Below are positions 1 through 12,050 of a DNA stretch of 64,000 nt, one piece after another. The DNA comes from Harmothoe impar (lineage: Eukaryota > Annelida > Polychaeta > Phyllodocida > Polynoidae), in contig OX381710.1 in NCBI GenBank assembly GCA_947462335.1, forward strand, positions 30,185,004 to 30,249,003. The letters are read 5' to 3'. How positions within the stretch are numbered: position 1 is the first letter of the stretch; every line of letters starts with the position of its first letter. The notes beneath the pieces are model-generated. The model was given only the letters and a program-made list of their open reading frames with translations, searched no databases and had not been told where the DNA came from. The position numbers and the translations under genes were made by a program.

Positions 1-720
1 CCCCCCCCCCCCACACACACACATAAGTCCTAGGTATCAACCTGGGTGTACTCGCAATCTAAATGAAAAAGAACAACAATAATCAAAGATTGTTACCGAT
101 GCGTGTGAATTCCATCAAAATGATATTAACCTTTTCATCAAAATGATGCATTGTATGTTAAATCACCTCAGTTCTAGATCTTGTAATGATCTATCCTTCA
201 TGATTTACTGTATTTCTTGTGAGTGCATAAAGTTCCCTTCCGGGACAAATTGACTTTCTATTCCAACACAACTCCACACTTTTGTCAGACATTGAGATTG
301 TGAGTGATTTGTAATTACTTGTCTGGTTTGGGCTAATAAAGGCAGACAGATATGTATAGAAACTATGGTTTCAACATTGTATTGCATGACATTTGAGTAA
401 TGCCCAGGAGTTGCCTTGTTCACCAATTAATATAAGATACTCTGAATGTGCAGGGCAATAATAATAATAATACCTCACAATGAATTTGAATTTAGGAAGT
501 TAATGACACAATACAATGGTTCGATAGTGAGGTGAACCGGGTGTATCTCAAAACCAGATCTATATATAAATTTATCCCTTAAGACTTCTTACAGATGATT
601 TACAACTTATTGTCAATACCCTTTAATATTATATTAAAATAACGGGGATGAGTTTTTATAATAAATTAGAAAATTGATATTCAACCTATCATCCAAATCA
701 AGGCCTTGATGACACTTTCA
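1..720. other. non-coding, no gene seen
   Basis: The stretch begins with a C homopolymer followed by an AC run and continues as AT-rich DNA. The short open frames here lack splice signals and recognisable protein character. I see no RNA gene or repeat apart from the simple-sequence start. Confidence 0.6.
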
Positions 721-780
721 GGGTTAGCTCAGTTGGTAGCCTACATCAGAGGGTAGACAGTTCGATCCTCTCTTGGGGAG
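721..780 (+). mobile_element. tRNA-derived SINE head (degenerate)
   Basis: The sequence reads like the 5' half of a tRNA: TAGCTCAGTTGG matches the RNA polymerase III A box, and AGTTCGATCC about 35 bases downstream resembles the B box with one base missing. The acceptor and anticodon arms do not form properly, so I call it a tRNA-derived SINE relic and not a tRNA gene. No body or tail of the SINE is obvious downstream. A decayed tRNA pseudogene is the alternative. Confidence 0.5.
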
Positions 781-2060
781 ATTTCCTTAAACATTTTCTA
801 AAATGGTCCCTGAATAAACACATACCAGGGGGAGTCGATGTGCTTTTTCAGGTCCTAAAATGTCCACCAGAGGGAGCAAGTGAGCTTACAATAGGTTCTG
901 AAAATGTCCACAGGGCCCCGCTACCGTTTTCACCCTACTATCTTTGAATTTCTATCATCTGTGAACATCAAACCACGTGATGCTGGGAAGTCGACTGTTA
1001 CTGTTTATTAGGAATGCCCCCCCCCCCCGGAAAATGGCCTTAAAGAGGTCCTTTATCTTTTCCTCTTTAGGCTTCAAATGTATAGGGAAAATGATAAAAT
1101 ATTAGATATTTTGGAGATCCACCTAGGTGAGTAGAACAGCCACTGTGTCAGGAAATATGCTGATATAGGACATATACTGGTTCAACTATAAAATAATCTA
1201 CTATCAGTATTGTGGCATGTCCGTCAATACAACCCTGGTTTAATTTAATCAGACCATACTGTCAATACCGCAATAAGGCTATGATGAGTTTCTATAGATC
1301 ATTCCTGAAGTGATAGGAATTGGATAAAAATGAAAAGAAGGATTATTTGAATGGATTTTGAAGATGTAGAACGTGCTATCTGTGTCCTCCATAAGGGGTG
1401 TGCGGGCCTATATCCTCGGCCTGTTAGTGATCAATCCCCCTAGGATAGCCAGCTCCAACCGGTCCTCTTTGTTCTCTGTAATTTATTTTTATTTATACTA
1501 CACTGGGACTAGCAAGGCATGGGTGTGATGTGCTTGTGTCTGCTGCCACTCCACCAGTACACATACCCCCAAGACCAATCACCCTCAGTACCAATCATCC
1601 TTCATACAAAAATCCCCTGGGGATATTTATCCTCTGCCTCCTTTTTAACATTTTTATTTTGTTACCAGGGCATATTGTCACCCAACCCATTTGTCTGGCA
1701 TAGCAGAGCGCCGCAAGGTTTTGTTGGTGTTAATGAAGTATGATGAATAACCACACAGAGCGCGGGGCTACCATATTAATTACAGGGCTTAGTCCTGGAA
1801 TGGTTCAAATGAGACACGTGTGTATGAGCTCGTAAGCCCCTGTATATACATTATCATTAAGGCTATGTCAATGGGTGTATGCTGTATTCAGTGTTAAAAC
1901 AAATACCGTGCATCTTGCAATTGGAGTTCAATATGTTAATGCGTATTTCTATCATTTACCATTCCATTATATGTTCAGCGTAAAAACAGTGATTGCGTTA
2001 TAAAGAAAGTTATTGTCACCCTAGGTAAAACGATTATGATACTCAGTATACCCATACTTC
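781..2060. other. non-coding, no gene seen
   Basis: AT-rich intergenic DNA with a C run near 1017-1028. A CTCF-like motif at 864-877 is listed separately. The 74-codon open frame at 1519-1743 has no supporting signal. Confidence 0.55.
864..877 (+). promoter_or_regulatory. CTCF-like motif
   Basis: CCACCAGAGGGAGC fits the bilaterian CTCF core (CCASYAGRKGGCRS) except for an A in place of the C after GG. CTCF binds such sites through its zinc fingers and can mark domain boundaries. The match is seen; occupancy is inference. Confidence 0.35.
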
Positions 2061-2066
2061 ATGATT

Positions 2067-2177
2067 GCTTATGGCCACCATCCACAGAGACCAACATTGA
2101 CATACATCTACTATGTAAATTATGTATATAATGACCGTATACGGCCGATTTATGGTTTGTGGACGGTGGCCATAAGT
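2067..2177. repeat. short inverted repeat
   Basis: About 20 bases at 2067-2086 (containing CTTATGGCCACCATCCACA) are repeated as the reverse complement at about 2158-2177, with a mismatch in the CCATCC/CCGTCC part. The loop is about 70 bases and AT-rich. It may be a tiny TIR element or a decayed fold-back. No clear target-site duplication was found. Confidence 0.45.
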
Positions 2178-5024
2178 AAGTCTTAGCTACAAACATGTCG
2201 GCAGAGCAATACGCATGGCCTAGAATACACAGTTAACCAATTCTGATTAAGTGGGCTTAAATCTATGTAAATAACATTCCTTATGTCCTTCGCGTATAAT
2301 ATAATATCTCCCGCATGGTAGTAAGCATTAAGGATAAAATAATGTAGTCTAAGCTAAAAATCAAGACGATAAAAGATTATGAAAGATATAAATTTGTGAT
2401 GTCATCTATAGGTAACATTCTTATCTGCCTCACAGGAAATGTCTGACAGCAACTGTACTGCTTTTAAATTATATTATATGATCCTACATAATTATATTAT
2501 TTTTTGTGTTTTGAATAAATAACGGAACGCGTTCATTTTCACACCTGTACTATAGACAGTGAATCTATGAGACAACACTTTACCACCATCAGAAAATCCC
2601 TATCCTTAGGAGCAACCTAGTGGGAGGGAGACTTGGCACATATTGTGTTGAGGTGGCATCTAGTTTCCAGACATACATATTGATCACCCTCTGAAGATGC
2701 AAGGGGAGAAGACAATGAAGACCTCTCTATGTAACTGTATGACTAGACAGTCACGCAGAAAGAGCCCTCATGTAGGAGACAGCTAGAGATAGAATTACTG
2801 TCTCTGACATTCCATTATAATGTATCACACAGAACCTCTCCATTCACAGGGATATTCTATTATCTCAGACATGTATGTCTCTATGTCTGCTTATCTGTCA
2901 TGTTAGGCTACTCCTTTTACAAAGTATATATAAGTCAATCACGCGATTCTACACATCATCAAACTATCTGTATTAACAACTACCATCTATACCGGGTGTG
3001 ACTATGACTAGCTTTCTATATGAAGGGAATTTCCATAATAATTTATTGATAATCGAATAAAGCTTGCAATAAGGCGGGGATTTAGACTGTACTAGGACTA
3101 ATCAATGGGAAGAAATATGAGGATCTGAAGTCTGGATTTTCAGCACTTTCATAGTTGACAACAAACGGCGTCCATACCATATTGGAATAGTAATTAGAAA
3201 TCGGTTATTGAATTAGAAACAATGAATCTGAATAATCAAAGCAAGAATTTCATTTCAAGTGGGATATTATTACAGTAATCTAATTTGAGCTAAGATGGTG
3301 ACCTTAATGTATAACACTGAGGCAATAATTTCCAAAGCATCCACAAAGGCAAACGCAATATTGCTCTCTAACTTATACTCGCAGTACATTTCTCTGCGTC
3401 GAGGTGGCTTCATCGTAACATTCAAGGGGGCAAGAGGCAATCGTAATCGTTGGACACATTTAATTTAGATAAAATGTAGATTCTATTTCTTTCTGAGGCT
3501 CTTGATACTATATTATAAGCATTAAAATGTCCAGACGAGAGGGCCCTAAACTGTGAATTAAAATGATTACCATGTGTTTTTAATGAGTGGTAAAATATGG
3601 TAAAGACTATCTCCGTAGTTAAAGTCCTAGATGACAAGATGTGCCAATCACCACAACTGGTCTTGATTTAAATCATCAGTTATCCTTGTGGGAAAATCAA
3701 TCGGATTTGACCCACACGTACTTGCACATCTGTAAGCTAGATTAGCAAATTCCCAAAGTAGATCTCCTCTCTAAAGCATACCATTTAAGTGGAGCCGTGC
3801 TCAGTGAAGAGATTAGGGCCAAAGAACCGTCTAAGCCTAGAGATTCCGGAGCCAGCTGAACCATCAAACAGGGGCTTTAACTTAGACCCGAGGAATCTCC
3901 GTCTAAGCTTTTGAGAAAAGTGAAGCTCCCACAAAGGTTCCCCAGGTCTGCCACAAACACAGGTGGCGGCCCTGGGTTTGCCAGACCGTATTTCTTGAAG
4001 CTACCATCGATTTTTGATGTGTCGTTACTCTTTGTTGCAAATCACACAATCCAGTGATAAGAAAGCTCCTATCTTCAGCCTGCTGTCTTTGTGAGGCTGT
4101 TTCCTTTTTTAAACGAAGCGATTGATTACTTTTAACTTTAAACAGCATCTTTGAATGTCCGAATTTAAAGCGATGAATATTTTCTGATACATTATGCATA
4201 GGACTTCAAAGAATGGGTCTGGGTAATGGGGCAAAACAAACAGCCAATTTAATTTGGCCATCCTCTCGGACGATCCGCCAATGTCGTGCACACAAACGCC
4301 CGGGCAATGAAGCGAATGGACTACTTGAGGTTCAACCTGGAAAAAGGAAATGAGACAGTTGGTTTATGTAACTGTTTAGATTTTATCATGTGTGTTTCCA
4401 ATACCATCACTCTGTTTTTGCAATCAGAGATGTCAATCTTGCATTGCCAGACTTCCTCACACAGAATCATTTCAGTGTTTATTCCTTCTTAGGGAGTGCT
4501 TTTAACGAGAGCGGGGGAGGTGGTGACATTTTCAAAACCCTCCTAAATTAGAACTCTCGGGCGAGCCATGGTCACCAGAAAGATGGAAGATGCCGAGATA
4601 TCCCAATAGATACCGCATTGCGTATTCTAGATTAGTATCTCTATAATGTACCGCGAGATTCCATTAGTCCGTAGGTATACCCAGCTTGATTCATACATTT
4701 ATAGCATGGAACTATTCCTTTTACTCTTGGTGAAGCACCAGTGAATGGTGCATGTAAATCTGTCTGGATTTCTCCCATAACAGACATGACTTGAAATGAG
4801 CAGACTCTATTATCTCGAGGTCTGTATAAAGGGCATTCCGCCCTCATTCCTATGCATCTTTATGCTCATAAACCCTTGTATACGACCTCCCCAACGCCTT
4901 GCCGGAGTTCTACAGACCGGACCACGCTATGAGAGGGGTCCAAATAGCTCGGTACTCCACACCTTTTGCAGAGTTAGCGTGCTATATCTGTTTGGGATGT
5001 ACTGTCATATTGTGTGTAAGGAAG
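2178..5024. other. non-coding, no gene seen
   Basis: Mostly AT-rich unique-looking DNA. Open frames of up to about 100 codons occur but overlap on both strands and show no protein family. A TATATATAAG stretch near 2928 resembles a TATA box, but nothing downstream supports a transcription unit. Confidence 0.5.
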
Positions 5025-5055
5025 ATGTGTGTGTGTGTGGGGGGGGGGGGGGGGG
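5025..5055. repeat. (TG)n followed by a G17 run
   Basis: A short TG dinucleotide tract runs directly into a homopolymer of about 17 G. The homopolymer length may be affected by sequencing. Confidence 0.85.
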
Positions 5056-5379
5056 TCTCAACAGTATATGGCTTGCAATCGTAGGGTATAGTGGAGCGTC
5101 TGTGGGTGAAATAGATCGCTTATCAGGTTTCGTGGAGGGAGGCTACAGGGGTTAAATGACAGCTGGCGAAGCAGCAAGAGGAAATTCGATAGACAGGCCA
5201 CAAAACGCCCTCGGCGATGTGCAATGTACGCCAGGCCTTTTCCTGCAGTTGTCGTGAGAAAATACTAGCCTGGATACTATAGTAGGGCTATTGGAAGAAA
5301 GAGGGAGGCTGTGTAAGGAGACGATGGTGTGATTTGGTGTGGGAGGTATATGGTGTGAAAGGGAAGTGTAGGAGGCTGT

Positions 5380-5740
5380 CCAGCATCAGCCTGGCACATG
5401 GCATTGTCACTGTAGTGCCTGCTATTGACTCGGCTAATCCCAGCCCGGTGCTGATTGGGCTAGGGGTGGGCACAAGAAGGTTGAGAGCTGACCCCCCTGG
5501 GGGAACCGAGGCATTTCATCGCAGTCAGCCGCTTTGGAGAGAGGTCAGGGCCGGCGGCAGCGTCAGTCGGCCACTCTCCATCCCTTTCTCCTCCCTCAGT
5601 TTCTCCGTACGACGCTTGACCATTTGGTAGCGCCTCCAGGGCAGCCAACTGCCGCGCCTCTCCTGGCGCCAAGCCCCGTAAACCCTGACCTCATGCAGCG
5701 CCCTCCAGGACCCCTGGAAAGGCCTCTACTGTCCGAACAG
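5380..5740. promoter_or_regulatory. GC-rich island
   Basis: This block is clearly richer in GC and CpG than its AT-rich surroundings. It has overlapping open frames on both strands, which is normal for GC-rich DNA, and no splice sites in a consistent frame. A regulatory module or distal promoter is possible. There is no direct proof of function. Confidence 0.3.
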
Positions 5741-6169
5741 CCAATTGACACATTTCACCCTAACCTCTCAAGAACCCTTCCCTCTTGCTCTTACCCCCAA
5801 CCATCAACCCCTCTTCATACCCCATTCTCAGCGGGCCCTATCGCATAGGCCTCCCATTCTTATCGTCGAAGCTGCTGTTCTATTACTGAGGTCGATAGTT
5901 TTGGCCGGCCACACCATTAACAGTCAAGCAATTTTCGATTTCACTCGGCCCATAATCTGTGAAAGCCCATGTAAGGGCTACCTATGACCAGCCAGAGTTC
6001 AAGGGGAACAGGGCGAGTTGTCGGGGTTGGGAGTGGCGCAGGGTATATGTTAGAGAGTTAAAATGTGTAGTTATGGGTGTGTGAGCCCGACAGAAAAGAA
6101 AAAGAGGACAAATAGCCTTTACACCAAAACCACGTCATTTATTTCCCTTCTCCCATCGGTGCTATACAC

Positions 6170-6600
6170 CAATACTGATGGAAGTGAGTCATAAGTCCTC
6201 GGAGGAGCCAAAAAGGGGGGAGGGTGTGCGGCTCCCCTCTACCCCTGCGCCCTATCCCCATCCGCACCACCCACCCTTTACCCACCAAGCTATATGCCCT
6301 CCCCCCATGGCGCTTTACTGCCTCCATAATGGTAAGGGAGGGCCGGGTAACGGTCGGCTACATCCTGTCGGGCGGGTGGGGAGGCCGGGGGTGTCGTCCG
6401 GACCGGATATTTTCACACACAGTGGCCACCACAATGCACTAATAGAGTTATCGGCCCGCTAACGGGACCGCTTAACACCCCATACCCAACAGTATAGTAG
6501 CACGAGCCCTGGATGAGTGCCCGCTCAGAGCTGCTCACACATACCCACAGTGAGCTACTCACTGTTGTACATTGTTGGCCCATAGGGGAGCAGCTCACCA
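6170..6600. promoter_or_regulatory. GC-rich island with GAGYWRYTC motif group
   Basis: A GC-rich, pyrimidine-rich block (about 6170-6470) is followed by three matches to a 9-bp near-palindrome: GAGCTGCTC at 6528-6536, GAGCTACTC at 6552-6560 and GAGCAGCTC at 6588-6596. The starts are 24 and 36 bases apart. The same motif is grouped in five other islands of this window. A candidate cis-regulatory element; the binding protein is unknown. Confidence 0.35.
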
Positions 6601-8569
6601 CACATCCCTGCTGTATCTCGTTACCCCAGAGGCCAACAGCGATAAAGCTACTATCCTGATAATCCATTGTGATATGAGGTATCTGGGGTAAAGCAGAAAT
6701 GGCTATAATTACTGGGATTATTAGGTTCACGCGGTACCCCTACACCATGAGTTCTGATCATCAAAGTTGGCCCTTATCGCATCTCCTCTGATTAGTACAA
6801 CAGAAAGGGTCCGAACCGATGTCTGTATAGTGGCTATAGAGAACTGCGCTGGATGGGAGGAATAATGTAGTACCCGGTAGGTCGGGTATTTTAGTCAGTC
6901 AGTCTGTATGTGTATGGGTTAGTGGTTGAAGTGGGTGGCCAATGGGAGAAAGAGGTCCTGTAGACATGCAGTTTTAAACAGAAAGGGTTTTACCAGGCCA
7001 GAACCTCTTTCCATCTTTGAGCACCCTTCTGTGTTTCATCCATAGGGTAGGCCGTCACCAGTAGACCAACAAGAACTCAATTGCTACAGTCAGGGCCTCG
7101 ATATCAAAGCATTACCACAACTCCCCCAGTGCCTGTCACCCCAGATATCACTACACCAGATACGGCGATGTAATCAACTTCTGATACATCCCCCATCCCG
7201 GCAGTGTCAATGCAAGAGTCAGATCACAAAATGATAGAATACCAAACAATTGCAATGAAAGTGTTTTTGGTCTCATTGGTTGCAGGACGCTTTTATCCTG
7301 GGGATATACTCAGCTTTATCAGGACTCGCGACATATTCATCGCATGGATCTATAGAAAGAAGGGAGGGATAGCCAAGCTGTGGGTTTACTGATTGCATGG
7401 CCAATGAAATATATAACTAGTCCTCAACGAGACGCCCTATTGATCAGCGTCTCCTCCTTTTGTTTAAATTATGCCATTAGGCCACGCAGAAAAAATACTG
7501 GCTTCTCCTCACTGCGCGCGTCAAAAAATCGTGATTTAAAGAAGACTTTTTATTATTCCAACATTTTTTTTAATGATTAGTATATTATTCAAATGTGACA
7601 TTGACATATTTGGTATCAGATTATGCTGTCAGTAAAGCAGTGAGCTACAGATAACTTGCATTGTCACAACGTTTGCGGATCAATGACATCTAACCTGTGA
7701 TAATTGATCAAAGAAAGTCGAAATATTCCCCTATATTCTAGCCCCCAAGCAGAAAAAGGAAAAATATTTAAATTAAAAAATGCCCTCGTCATAGTCACAA
7801 CAGCCTGGTGTTGAGAAACCTTTTTTGGGTGGACTTGGATTTGTCTCATGTCTAATGTCTAATGTCTCATGTCTAATGTCACAGGATAATCTAAATTGGT
7901 ATCTGTACAATTGATTCTGTCTCCTATGAGAAACTGGTGGTCGAAGGAACGGGTCAGATGACACCGATTTGTAAAACCGTAACCTCGTAGGGCCTACTCT
8001 AACAACCCACTTATGCAATCTCAATAGATAGTCCGTCCATTGTCATACATGGCCACTATTTCATTATACAATCCCATGGCCAGACGCGCCACCACTGTGG
8101 AATCCATACCTTAGCACATGAGTATTGACAAAACATTTAAAATAAGTATACATAAACTAGGATCCCCTTGAAATGTGCAATGTTCCAGTCCCTTCCAACA
8201 GCAATTAGCGTCATCTGTCTCCTCTCCAACCAATGAAAAATGTACTGAATATATCAGAATCACGAGAAAATGGTCCACTATTGTTATAGCCATATGGCAG
8301 AACAATGCCAGCCTTTCCATATCAACATCAATGCTATAAAGGGATCAGCAGCCAACAGTTATGGCCCAATATACTACTAGTTAGTAGGGTGGAGGTAATA
8401 TGGGCTGGGTAAACTGGGACGGTTCCTTTGTGGATCATGGGGTGGAGGGGGTGGACGCGTAGGTGGGTGCTGAGGCCGTGGTGTGGTGGTGAGGTGGGGG
8501 TCTGAATGAGAAAGGGGTGGGAGGAGGAACTCACTACAATGAAATCAATATCTCCTTATCCCGGCTGAC
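6601..8569. other. non-coding, no gene seen
   Basis: No supported gene. A short run of GTCTMATGTCTAATGTC-type repeats lies at about 7845-7880. The G-rich stretch at 8430-8530 is of unknown role. Confidence 0.5.
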
Positions 8570-8960
8570 CAGAGACCACACGCCATATGAAACAGGGACG
8601 GGCGGGGAATAACCGGCGGGCCGGTCTAATGTTGGCCATCAGGCTTAATGATGAGGCAAAGATTGGGTTTGGGGCCGCGGGGCGCCGGCCAGTGGCCCCT
8701 GGACGCCCAATGGAGGAACGGACCCCCACTTGGTCCGAGCAGTTCCCCTCCCGGGGCGAGCAGCTCGGCGGTCCGGGACGGGCCAGGTAATCGCCCGACC
8801 GTCCTTGCCCCTCCCGCCGGGGGAGCAGACGGACAGCCCCCATCAAACAGCCATCCGTCTTCACTGAGACCACCTCCTGGAGGAGGGCGAGGGGATGGAC
8901 AAAAAGGAGGAAGAATTGGTGATGATATCCTGGGTGGTATTATGAGCAGGTCTCACAGGG
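8570..8960. promoter_or_regulatory. GC-rich island with GAGYWRYTC motif pair
   Basis: A strongly GC-rich block rich in CpG, containing GAGCAGTTC (8737-8745) and GAGCAGCTC (8758-8766), 21 bases apart, about two helical turns. The long open frames on both strands are compositional. A candidate enhancer or unmethylated island with no transcript evidence. Confidence 0.35.
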
Positions 8961-9300
8961 GATGACGGCAGGTCTGCCCTTTCTCTTTTCAGTTCTAGAT
9001 GTGGTCCGTCGTCTCATCTGTTTTATGTCAAATGTCCATTTTCATACGCGCCCCTTTCATATATTGCACACATTATGTCCTCCTGGCATCGATGTATTGA
9101 CATCGTTTTTCAGGGATGATAAAGACTCAGATCATCACGAATTCGGTATCACGAATTGCTACGAGTAGTTGTTTTCATTGAAAGGGAAAATAATCTTGTA
9201 TAACAGCAGTAATAGAGTTTGTAGTATATATGTTAGTTGGAGAAGGCAGAGTTTTAAAAGAAGATAGGCCAAAGTCATATCTGACACACTGAAGAGCCCA
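8961..9300. other. non-coding, no gene seen
   Basis: AT-rich DNA after the GC island. No gene, repeat or RNA could be supported. Confidence 0.5.
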
Positions 9301-9345
9301 CTATACTTATGATGAGCAAAATACACTATACTTATGATGAGCAAA
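9299..9345. repeat. 25-bp direct tandem repeat
   Basis: CTATACTTATGATGAGCAAA occurs at 9301-9320 and again at 9326-9345. It looks like a recent slippage duplication. Confidence 0.85.
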
Positions 9346-9399
9346 GTACGAGGCGTATGTGTCCTCGAAAACTATACAGGCATGGGTTCTAGGACAAGT

Positions 9400-9840
9400 A
9401 CCCTCCGGACATCTACCCCTCTACCATCTACCCCTTCTACCATCTATCCCCTTGGACATCTACCCCTAGGATATCTACCCCCTAGGACTTTTACCCCCTT
9501 TGAATCTACCCCTGGACTTTTACTCCCTTTACTACCCTTTACTGCCTTTGGACATCCATCCCTTCCATACTCAATCCTTCGTCTGTGGTTTAAGAAGGCA
9601 GAAGTGTTCTTGTTTGTAATCCCAAAACTAGCGGGATGAATGATATTTACCTCCTGGTAGCTAACCCCTGACATCTACTTCCTGGACATTTCCATCCGAG
9701 GACTTTTACCCCTTTGGACGTCTACCTCCTTGGACTTTTATTATCAAGGAATTCTACCCCTAGGGGACATGTACGACCTCCACATGCCCATGAATGGATG
9801 AGTCAAATCATGTGGATGTCCAAAGGGGTAGATGACAGGG
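9400..9840. repeat. diverged minisatellite, GGACATCTACCCCT-like unit
   Basis: Short imperfect units related to GGACATCTACCCCT repeat many times at 9405-9560. After a unique interruption (about 9570-9650), more copies continue to about 9770. A reverse-oriented copy (TCCAAAGGGGTAGATG) sits at about 9819. Unit length varies around 14-18 bases, so this is an old, decayed array. Confidence 0.7.
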
Positions 9841-11438
9841 GTAGGCTATGTGCATCATGATGAAACACGGGTGCACAATGTTGCCACATACGTGCCATCC
9901 TCTATTTTGCTAACCATCTTACAAGCCCAAGTTCCATATACTACTAACAATGTTCTCACCCTGCCAGTCGGTGGACTAAGTAGTATAGGGGAAGTTGATA
10001 TTAAACCGGGCACTTATGTCCAGCTCCTCGTAGAATATAGGAGAACTAAGATACATTCAACTCCAAACGCCCATAATAAAAACCCACTTTCCTCATGAAT
10101 TGCAACGGCCGTCATATTTGTATTAATGGAGGTAGCACATGGAAAGTAGAATTTAACGATGGTTATTGCTAAGATGCAAATCTTCTTGAAAGTATGTACA
10201 TACAACATAGACGCCATTGTATTAATGTGTGTCTGTTCAGAATAAAGTGACTCGTTATTTTAACTTCAGAGATTACTTGACAATATTCAACCAGCCCCAA
10301 GTCTTCACGCACCATCATTCCCGTCCCAGATCTGAGGGTAATTTTAGACGATTTCCATATTAGATTTCAATAAGGCTTCATGACTTCAGATTTCTCCTAC
10401 TCCACATGAATGCTTTGTGCTCAGAGATTCTATAGGTATTCTGTGTTGCATGCAGTGAACGAATGTGTTTCGTGATCTGTTGCTGGCTGAGGCTATTCTC
10501 TGAAGGCAATACTAAGATGCAATCCCTCACCTCAATTCCCTGGGAACTGGATAGTTGGGAGTAGAGGCCGTGCATTCTGCTGCTCGCAGTCAAATACGAA
10601 GCGACTTTTAAACTGCAATATTGGGCAATGCATCATCCGTGTAGAGTTAAAAGATTGAAATTGAGCTGAAGGCAGCCAGGGAGGGGAATAGGGAGTAGGC
10701 CTACTCTTAACAACAAAGGCACTGCCTCGTAAAGCAAAGAACTGAACCGCCATTGTCTCCAGGGCTTCGTCCTCCCGTTAAAACTCGTATGCAAATCGCG
10801 GGGTTGGTCGCTAGAGTTACAGACTGTTGTTTCCGCGTGGAGTCTGGCGATAAATCCCGAGACTTAATGGGAAATCTAAGATTGGCCCTGCAATCTCTGC
10901 CTCACCCTGCTATGGCACAACCAGGGATTAGGCCAGTGGGAGACCTGCGGGAGCGAATCGCCATGCGCAGCGCCTAATGATTCCCATTGTGATGGCCGTA
11001 ACCCCTTATTACTCCTATCCCCCCTCACCCGGGGGAACAGCCCGGTGCTACGGTAACCGCACTGTCCTGCACTTTACTCCCTTACTTCTGGCGCAAGGTC
11101 GGCTTTTAATCTGGGACCCTTCTCTCTCCCAAGACACCGTCGGAGAACGGGATGAGAGTCGGATAACTTATTTATTAGACTTTCCTTTTTCTTTGACTAC
11201 ACTCATTAGATGCACCCTAGAGGACTGCTATGAAGGGATGTTGTGGCTCATAGATCACAGATTTCATCATGCACTTTTTGTTGCTTTGATGCATTGTCTG
11301 GGAGAGAAGATGGGTAGCTTTATTACAATAGACACCCTTCGCAATGCCTTACATTCTAAATGGACAACATATTGTATGGCATTGAAGGATGTTTATGTTA
11401 TAGGCCAGATATTGTTCTCGGGAGTGAATGCAGAACTA
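9841..11438. other. non-coding; moderate GC block near 10.75-11.15 kb
   Basis: AT-rich to 10.7 kb, then a more GC-rich segment to about 11.15 kb. A 158-codon open frame (10977-11453) is the longest here. It runs into the TIR of the next element and shows no family features, so I do not call it a gene. Confidence 0.45.
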
Positions 11439-12050
11439 TATGTGGCCAGCTGAGGGAAAACGTGCCTCCAAGGGGGATTTTTAGTACTGGTTTTGGCCAC
11501 CAGGGGGCAGTATATGGGTAGAAAACTGAGAAATATACTAAAAAATGCTTGAGACCAATTTTTTATGGGGAATCCAGTGACATGTTTAGAATTATTCCAT
11601 CTCCACTGAAAACTTTCCATTTTTGGAATACAAAAGGAACATTTGTTGCCATGGAAACATGGAAAATTGGCATATATGACACTTTCCGGTTGCCATGGAA
11701 ACACTCTATTATTCCAGAAATGTTTTTGAAAATTTCACAAGGAAGTCAGAATCGAAAACAGACCTCAGAAATTCCCTCTAGAACCAATTTTATGATGAAA
11801 ATATCAGATGTTTATGGTTATTTTTCAACAAAACTGTCTTTTTTCAATATAAGTATTCATAATAGGATATAGTGGATTTAGAGCTTATTTGCCATTTTCA
11901 GTTGTACACACTAACCCCGGTTTGACAAGCAGTTACAGCAAAACTACTTGGGATATTTTAGCTCAAGATATCTCATTTTAAAGCCTGTGACATAAACTTT
12001 GAAAAGCCATTTCCCCCCTGGAGGCACGTTTTCCCTCACCTGGCCACATA
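11439..12050. mobile_element. 612-bp TIR element (MITE-like)
   Basis: The two ends are inverted copies: TATGTGGCCAGCTGAGGGAA at 11439 continues to about 11477, and its near-perfect reverse complement ends at 12050. The shared inner part GAAAACGTGCCTCCA is identical. TA dinucleotides at the borders fit a TA target site. There is no transposase frame, so it is non-autonomous. The interior is AT-rich and has CCATGGAAAC twice. It carries a strong CTCF-like site near the left end. Confidence 0.75.
11495..11511 (+). promoter_or_regulatory. strong CTCF-like motif inside the TIR element
   Basis: GGCCACCAGGGGGCAGTA matches the animal CTCF consensus across the whole core. It lies just inside the left TIR of the 612-bp element, so other copies of the element could spread the site. 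Binding itself is not shown by sequence. Confidence 0.55.

Noticed and set aside
721..780. A working tRNA gene
   Set aside because: The A box is good, but the anticodon and acceptor arms do not form and the B box is damaged.
10977..11453. 158-codon plus-strand open frame
   Set aside because: It runs into the left TIR of the 612-bp element, has no domain or splice support, and one frame of this length is expected by chance among six frames of 64 kb.
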